This document shows, in pieces, positions 6,158-6,830 of a stretch of 6,830 bases of DNA (its first letter is position 1; every line of letters starts with the position of its first letter). The notes under the pieces were generated by a model. That model saw nothing but the letters and a program-made list of their open reading frames with translations. It did no database searches and was not told the origin of the DNA. The DNA comes from Clostridiales bacterium (GTDB lineage: Bacteria; Bacillota; Clostridia; Lachnospirales; Lachnospiraceae): assembly GCA_021204765.1 (NCBI GenBank), contig JAJPYU010000174.1, positions 1 through 6,830 on the forward strand, given 5' to 3'. Position numbers and translations under genes: made by a program.

Positions 6158-6830
6158 ATGTTTATCGGAAGAGAGCAGGAGCTGGCCAGATTAAATAAAT
6201 TGTATGACACAGACAGCTTTCAATTCACAGTAATCTACGGCAGACGTCGTGTCGGTAAGACTGCTTTGATTTCAGAGTTTGTCAGTGATAAGGAGAATGT
6301 TTTCTTCACCGGTGTGGAGACGAATGAGAAGCAGAATCTCGAGAATTTTTCCCATAGCATCATGGAGTATGGCAGTGATATGGCGGCGGACTCTGTCTTC
6401 ACCTCATTTCAGTCAGCGCTGGAGTATGTGTTCAAACTGGCTGAAAAGAAAAGACTGGTGCTGGTCATAGACGAGTATCCTTATGTCGCCAGGTCATCCA
6501 AAAGCTTTGCCTCGACTATACAGTTTTTGATAGACAGATATAAGGATGATTCAAAGCTTTTTCTTATTCTCTGCGGCTCATCCATGTCCTATATGGAGGA
6601 TCATGTCCTGGCATATAAGGCACCGCTCTATGGCCGGAGGACAGCGCAGATGAAAGTGGAGCCTTTTGATTTCTTCGAGGCCTGCCGGTTTTTCCCCGGA
6701 CTGGGTGATGAGGATAAAGCTCTGGCTTATGGGATAGTCGGAGGAACGCCTCAGTATCTCCGGGAGATTGATGACAGCATTTCCATAAAAGAGAATATTA
6801 ATAATATTTTCCTTAATCCCACGTCATTTC
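6158..6830 (+). CDS. P-loop ATPase, archaeal-ATPase/DUF234-type family, 3' end beyond window
   Basis: The 224 visible residues run off the window edge without a stop; family members are usually about 450-480 residues. MFIGREQELARL is the typical opening of this family. Walker A is GRRRVGKT (residues 28-35) and Walker B is LVLVIDEYPYV (100-110) with D105 and E106. A sensor-like strand FLILCGSSMSYM (135-146), LYGRR (157-161) and GGTPQYL (195-201) are further family hallmarks. The expected C-terminal part, usually a DUF234 region with winged-helix and nuclease-like folds, is outside the window, so its presence is inferred. No signal peptide is seen and the protein should be cytoplasmic. The cellular role of this family is poorly known. 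The gene has its own promoter and is preceded by the 15-bp array, which suggests tight, perhaps self-directed, control. Nothing ties it to the surface protein beyond adjacency. Confidence 0.9.
   Translation, partial: MFIGREQELARLNKLYDTDSFQFTVIYGRRRVGKTALISEFVSDKENVFFTGVETNEKQNLENFSHSIMEYGSDMAADSVFTSFQSALEYVFKLAEKKRLVLVIDEYPYVARSSKSFASTIQFLIDRYKDDSKLFLILCGSSMSYMEDHVLAYKAPLYGRRTAQMKVEPFDFFEACRFFPGLGDEDKALAYGIVGGTPQYLREIDDSISIKENINNIFLNPTSF

Noticed and set aside
6279..6470. 63-codon + strand open frame inside the ATPase gene
   Set aside because: It is in another frame of the ATPase coding sequence, which has intact Walker A and B motifs across the same bases, and it has no convincing ribosome binding site.

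Overview
The window looks like chromosomal DNA of a Gram-positive, probably gut-associated, anaerobic Firmicute, most likely a clostridial lineage such as Lachnospiraceae. This is an inference. It rests on strong AAGGAG/GGGAGG-type ribosome binding sites, a Sec-secreted surface protein with Cna-B domains and a sortase-like C-terminal tail (short hydrophobic span plus RRRKKK), and moderate GC. No species-specific marker is present.

Layout, all on the + strand. Bases 1-176 are a leader holding a good sigma-A-type promoter (TTTACG-17-CATAAT), three small GGCAT dyads and the ribosome binding site. Bases 177-5945 are one very large gene for a 1922-residue secreted, cell-wall-associated repeat protein. 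In order it has: signal peptide; acidic linker; a CPIC motif; a first beta-helix built from GGxI/SGNT coils; a second cap-like module with a 17-residue solenoid; a third beta-helix; two Cna-B stalk domains; a Pro/Asp/Glu-rich spacer; and a membrane anchor. It lacks a canonical LPXTG and has SNNTGD in that place. A 12-bp GC-rich hairpin at 5989-6018 probably ends its transcript.

Bases 6019-6157 carry the most striking non-coding signal. A near-consensus promoter (TTGACG-17-TACAAT) runs directly into four copies of an 11-bp dyad, consensus ATTTA-S-TAAAT, whose centres lie exactly 15 bp apart (6079, 6094, 6109, 6124). The last two copies form a perfect 28-bp palindrome. The array covers the predicted transcription start and leader of the next gene, as an operator would.

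That gene (6158 to beyond the window edge) is the N-terminal half of a GRRRVGKT-type P-loop ATPase, of the family that usually carries a C-terminal DUF234 region. The two genes appear to be independent transcription units: each has its own promoter and a terminator lies between them. Nothing in the sequence links their functions. The best candidate for an undescribed system is the ATPase with its iterated 15-bp operator-like array.
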